Of a stretch of DNA of 64,000 bases, positions 61,061 to 64,000 are shown one piece after another. The notes under the pieces were generated by a model. It did not search any database. It was not told the origin of the DNA and saw only the letters and a program-made list of their open reading frames with translations. The stretch spans positions 62,001 to 126,000 of the forward strand of contig NZ_JANDJO010000009.1 of assembly GCF_024331145.1 (NCBI RefSeq). Direction: 5' to 3'. This DNA is from Shimia sp. CNT1-13L.2 (GTDB lineage Bacteria; Pseudomonadota; Alphaproteobacteria; Rhodobacterales; Rhodobacteraceae). Position numbers and translations under genes: made by a program. Position 1 is the stretch's first letter; each line of letters begins with the position of its first letter.

Positions 61061-64000
61061 TTAGTCAAGGATGCGCTTGACCTCGGCACAATCGCGCCAG
61101 TGGATCGACACCTTGGGATCATAGACAACTTCCCGGCCTTCCGAGACCAGCGCCAGATACTTGCGGTACTCTTCTGCATCGTTGAAGTGCTGTCCGCGCG
61201 CGACCTCCGCCTCGGCCTTGGCCCGGAACTGAGCGTTGTATTTGAAGTGGGCAAAGATCATTTCCATCTCGGCCACCTTCAGATCCGCCACATAGTGAAG
61301 ACCCGCAGAAGGCCGCATCCAGGGCTTGTACTTCAACAGCGCATATTTCTGCGCGGTGAACAGTTCCGGCTTGGAATCCGGCAGCAACCTGTGGCGCAGG
61401 GCGCTGGTCACCGTCTTGCTGTCCGAGAATGGGCCACGTGCCGCCATATTCCGCAGGAAGGGTTCCTTGTCGACCTGATCGGCTTCCGAAAACGGATCCC
61501 CGCTTTCCAGCGTGACACTGCTCAGCTCGCCCTTGGGGTACATGTCCAGCATGTAGAGACGTACCGCGTCCACGTCCTCGAACTGCTTGGATGCAAGAAG
61601 CTTGGGCAGAGAGGTTTTCTCCCATCCCTTGTAAACCAGCAGTTCGTCGGCATCCGCCACCAGCGACCAGCGACCAACCCGCAGGTTTGCAAGGATCGCC
61701 ATCTGCCATGTCACGCCGTACTGCGAGTTGTTGTAGGAACTGTCGACCGAGAAGACGGCCACGTCCGGCTGTTCCAGGAGATATTCCAGCGTGCCATCGT
61801 CCGACGTGTTGTCCGAAATCAAAAAGGCTTTCACACCAAGTTTGCGATAATGCGCAAGGAACTCCGGAAGCATGAACTTCTCGTTGCGCACACAGGCCAC
61901 AACCGCCACGTCTTCCTTGTTCAGTGACTCAAGCTTCTCATCGCTGCTTACCAGTTCAAGCAGATTGCTCTCGTATCCAAGTTTCACGGGCGCAAACGTC
62001 GGCCAGATCTTGCGGGGATAGAGCTGTGGTACCTTCAGCCGGTCCATCGCCTCAAGCTGTACGACGTGTGTATCCATGTGGACCTGCTTGGCCGGCGACA
62101 GAGGCCCTGCAAAGAACGCGTTCTGCCACAGCGAGACCGGCGTTGCGGCACCATAGGTGCGCCGCTGGATCGTCACATAGTAGTCTTCTTCACTGACCTT
62201 GATGTTGGACAGCGCGAGAAGATCGCCGATCATCTTGTCTTCCATGAAGCTGACAGAGATCAGGCCCTGACCTTCCGTCGTTTGCATGGTTTTGAGAATC
62301 TCGCCCATCGCTCGGCGACTAAGGGAATACCCGCTGCCGCCATCCGCGTATTCCGACGGTTCGGGTGACTTATCAAGTTCCTTGCGGCCACGTTCGGATT
62401 CCGACTTCGAGAAGTGCCAAACCCGGTCAGTCTGCCCCTTGTGACGCAGAAGCCGGCGGCCGTAATAGTCGAATTTCCGATAGCTGAGACTTTGGAAATA
62501 CTCGTCCACGTTGATGAAGCAGTCATCATCGATCTTGAGCATGAAGGCAAAGTCGGTGTTCTCGTAGACCCATTCAACAGACTTCAGGGTCTTCTGCGGC
62601 AAGCCCTCATAGTTATCTGGCGCATCCAGATACACGATGTCGCCTTCCCGGCGGCCATCACCATCCCCGACCACCACGATATAGGGAATGCCCAGCGCCT
62701 TCAGCTTGCCAAGCCAGCCCTCACGCATCGGATCAATGCGCTTCGAGAGATAGGGTACACACGAGAACACAACGACGATCGTATCGAACAAGGGTGTGAT
62801 TGCCCCAAAGTCGAGCTCCTTGTCCACGACCCGTTCAACTTCTTCCGGTACCGAGAATCTGGGGAACAACGACAGACCCACGAGTGCCAGCTCGTTGTTC
62901 ATCCGCGCGGCCGTTTGTGACAGGGACCTTAGCGCAGAATAGATCGCGGGTTGCGCGAACAGGTTGTTCTTCTGATCGCTTGGCGTCTGCGCGCACAAAA
63001 GATTCAACTGGGCAAGGGCTACTGTCGCCAGCGCCTCTTCTTCAAGGCGGATCAATCCGTCGAACAACGCAATCATCAATCCCAAGCCAAGGAAATCGCT
63101 GCGTCCCGATGACAGGATGTTGAGCTGCGTTAGCAGGTCCTGCAACCGGTCTTCGGCCGCTTCGCTGTCACCGACAAGATCCCCTTTGGCAATCGCCGTC
63201 AGAAATGCCAGAGCGCCCTGTCCATAGGAAACCTGCTGCTCGTAAAGCAACGCATGTGGTGTGTCCTTATGGCGTTTGCGGATCGCGCGTCGGACAATTT
63301 CCGCTTCCTGAGGCGAGGCGTTCTTTTGGAAACCCGGGAACGCCAGTCCGCGCAGCAGGGCGCTTTCGGTATCCTGTCCACGCAGCAACAGGCCGTCCAG
63401 CATGGCATTTTCCACCGGCTCTTCAGCGACTTTCTTGGGAAGGCCGCTCGGACCCAGCAGCTCAAGCCGGAAACGGCTGGCTTCCGGGTTCTCCATGGAC
63501 TCAAAAAAGGCAATCGCCTCTTCCAAACCATCAACGTCACCACCCACACCGGCACGCACGATCTCGAACTGGCCTTTTGCGAAACGCAAAGTCGGGCCTG
63601 CTTCGATGCCTTTTGCCTCCAGGGCCTCATCAAGAACTGTCCAGAATATGCGCGAGAGGCCAAAGTTTCGAACCGCGAACTTCTCGATATCGCGACACAG
63701 GTAATCGGCGAACTTGTCGCGCGACGTGATCAGGAACACGATCGTCTTGATCAGTTCGTTGCAACGCAAACGCGACCAATAGTGGTTATTCCGCTTCTCC
63801 AGCAGCCCCTTGAACGCATAAATAACGTTGTCGCGCGACTTGTCGGTTGCAGGACCATCACTATCGCTGACAACTTTCCGAATGGTCCAACCCACCGCAG
63901 GCGTGGCGATCCACCCACTTCCGGCCGCATCGCTCAGTGACCAAAGCGCGCTTGTGACCTCGTCCAACCGGCCTTCCATGCCAAGGTAAGGCAGGATAAC
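61061..64000 (-). CDS. Large dual glycosyltransferase: GT31-like plus GT2-like domains (5' end beyond window)
   Basis: The frame is open to the right edge (seven codons upstream of an ATG at 63979), so the start may lie outside. At least 979 residues are visible. Numbering from that ATG: 1-395 is a helical region without a recognised domain. 396-600 is a GT31-like (beta-1,3-galactosyltransferase-type) domain with metal motif LKIDDDCFINVD (Asp484-486), GGSGYSLSRRAMGEIL (547-562) and an EDKMIGDLL motif (580-588). 690-950 is a Glyco_tranf_2_4/GT92-like domain with VACVRNEKFMLPEFLAHYRK and LVADADELLVY (Asp776-x-Asp). Two catalytic domains in one chain suggest it adds two sugars. Acceptor unknown. 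Confidence 0.82.
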   Translation of the reverse strand, partial: VILPYLGMEGRLDEVTSALWSLSDAAGSGWIATPAVGWTIRKVVSDSDGPATDKSRDNVIYAFKGLLEKRNNHYWSRLRCNELIKTIVFLITSRDKFADYLCRDIEKFAVRNFGLSRIFWTVLDEALEAKGIEAGPTLRFAKGQFEIVRAGVGGDVDGLEEAIAFFESMENPEASRFRLELLGPSGLPKKVAEEPVENAMLDGLLLRGQDTESALLRGLAFPGFQKNASPQEAEIVRRAIRKRHKDTPHALLYEQQVSYGQGALAFLTAIAKGDLVGDSEAAEDRLQDLLTQLNILSSGRSDFLGLGLMIALFDGLIRLEEEALATVALAQLNLLCAQTPSDQKNNLFAQPAIYSALRSLSQTAARMNNELALVGLSLFPRFSVPEEVERVVDKELDFGAITPLFDTIVVVFSCVPYLSKRIDPMREGWLGKLKALGIPYIVVVGDGDGRREGDIVYLDAPDNYEGLPQKTLKSVEWVYENTDFAFMLKIDDDCFINVDEYFQSLSYRKFDYYGRRLLRHKGQTDRVWHFSKSESERGRKELDKSPEPSEYADGGSGYSLSRRAMGEILKTMQTTEGQGLISVSFMEDKMIGDLLALSNIKVSEEDYYVTIQRRTYGAATPVSLWQNAFFAGPLSPAKQVHMDTHVVQLEAMDRLKVPQLYPRKIWPTFAPVKLGYESNLLELVSSDEKLESLNKEDVAVVACVRNEKFMLPEFLAHYRKLGVKAFLISDNTSDDGTLEYLLEQPDVAVFSVDSSYNNSQYGVTWQMAILANLRVGRWSLVADADELLVYKGWEKTSLPKLLASKQFEDVDAVRLYMLDMYPKGELSSVTLESGDPFSEADQVDKEPFLRNMAARGPFSDSKTVTSALRHRLLPDSKPELFTAQKYALLKYKPWMRPSAGLHYVADLKVAEMEMIFAHFKYNAQFRAKAEAEVARGQHFNDAEEYRKYLALVSEGREVVYDPKVSIHWRDCAEVKRILD

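Overview
This window is chromosomal DNA of high G+C content from an alphaproteobacterium. It most likely belongs to the Roseobacter group of the Rhodobacterales. The signs are two complete polyamine-type ABC transporter operons, an alphaproteobacterial flagellar gene order (fliK, flgD, rod-binding gene, flgN-like gene, flagellin; motB, flgE), CtrA-like TTAA-N7-TTAA boxes, a monomeric isocitrate dehydrogenase, and long RTX surface proteins. No species is claimed. No rRNA, tRNA, CRISPR array or intact insertion sequence was seen.

Layout. 1-5.9 kb: housekeeping genes (partial DUF2064 transferase, RNase R, glutathione S-transferase with a divergent WYL regulator, lytic murein transglycosylase). 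5.9-10.8 kb: minus-strand polyamine-type operon (ATPase, binding protein, two enlarged permeases). 11.2-19.1 kb: polyamine or amine catabolism module (class-III aminotransferase, GntR/FCD regulator, second transporter potFGHI-like, FAD amine oxidase) carrying repeated ATGATCAAATT boxes that look like the regulator's operators. 19.1-19.9 kb: APH-type kinase. 20.0-26.0 kb: flagellar genes, interrupted by an abrupt inverted junction that truncates flagellin and flgE against each other at 23.81 kb. 26.1-32.2 kb: envelope genes (acyltransferase, TamA, TamB). 32.2-34.4 kb: isocitrate dehydrogenase.

34.6-64 kb is a cell-surface polysaccharide region. It makes dTDP-rhamnose (rmlCBDA), UDP-glucuronate (ugd) and GDP-mannose (manC). 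It has an initiating sugar-phosphate transferase, a GT2 transferase, and a KpsM/KpsE/KpsT ABC exporter. It also holds two RTX Ca-binding proteins (781 and 1691 aa), a DUF2793 protein, four intact sulfotransferase-family genes plus a probable fifth remnant, a GT4 transferase, and a very large protein (cut by the right edge) that combines a GT31-like and a GT2-like domain. Together these suggest assembly and export of a rhamnose/uronate/mannose-containing and probably sulfated surface polymer, with RTX proteins on the outside.

The items most worth following up are the fliC/flgE inverted junction, the sulfotransferase-rich glycan island with its dual-domain glycosyltransferase, the triplicated ~400-residue unit in the giant RTX protein, and the putative GntR operator set.
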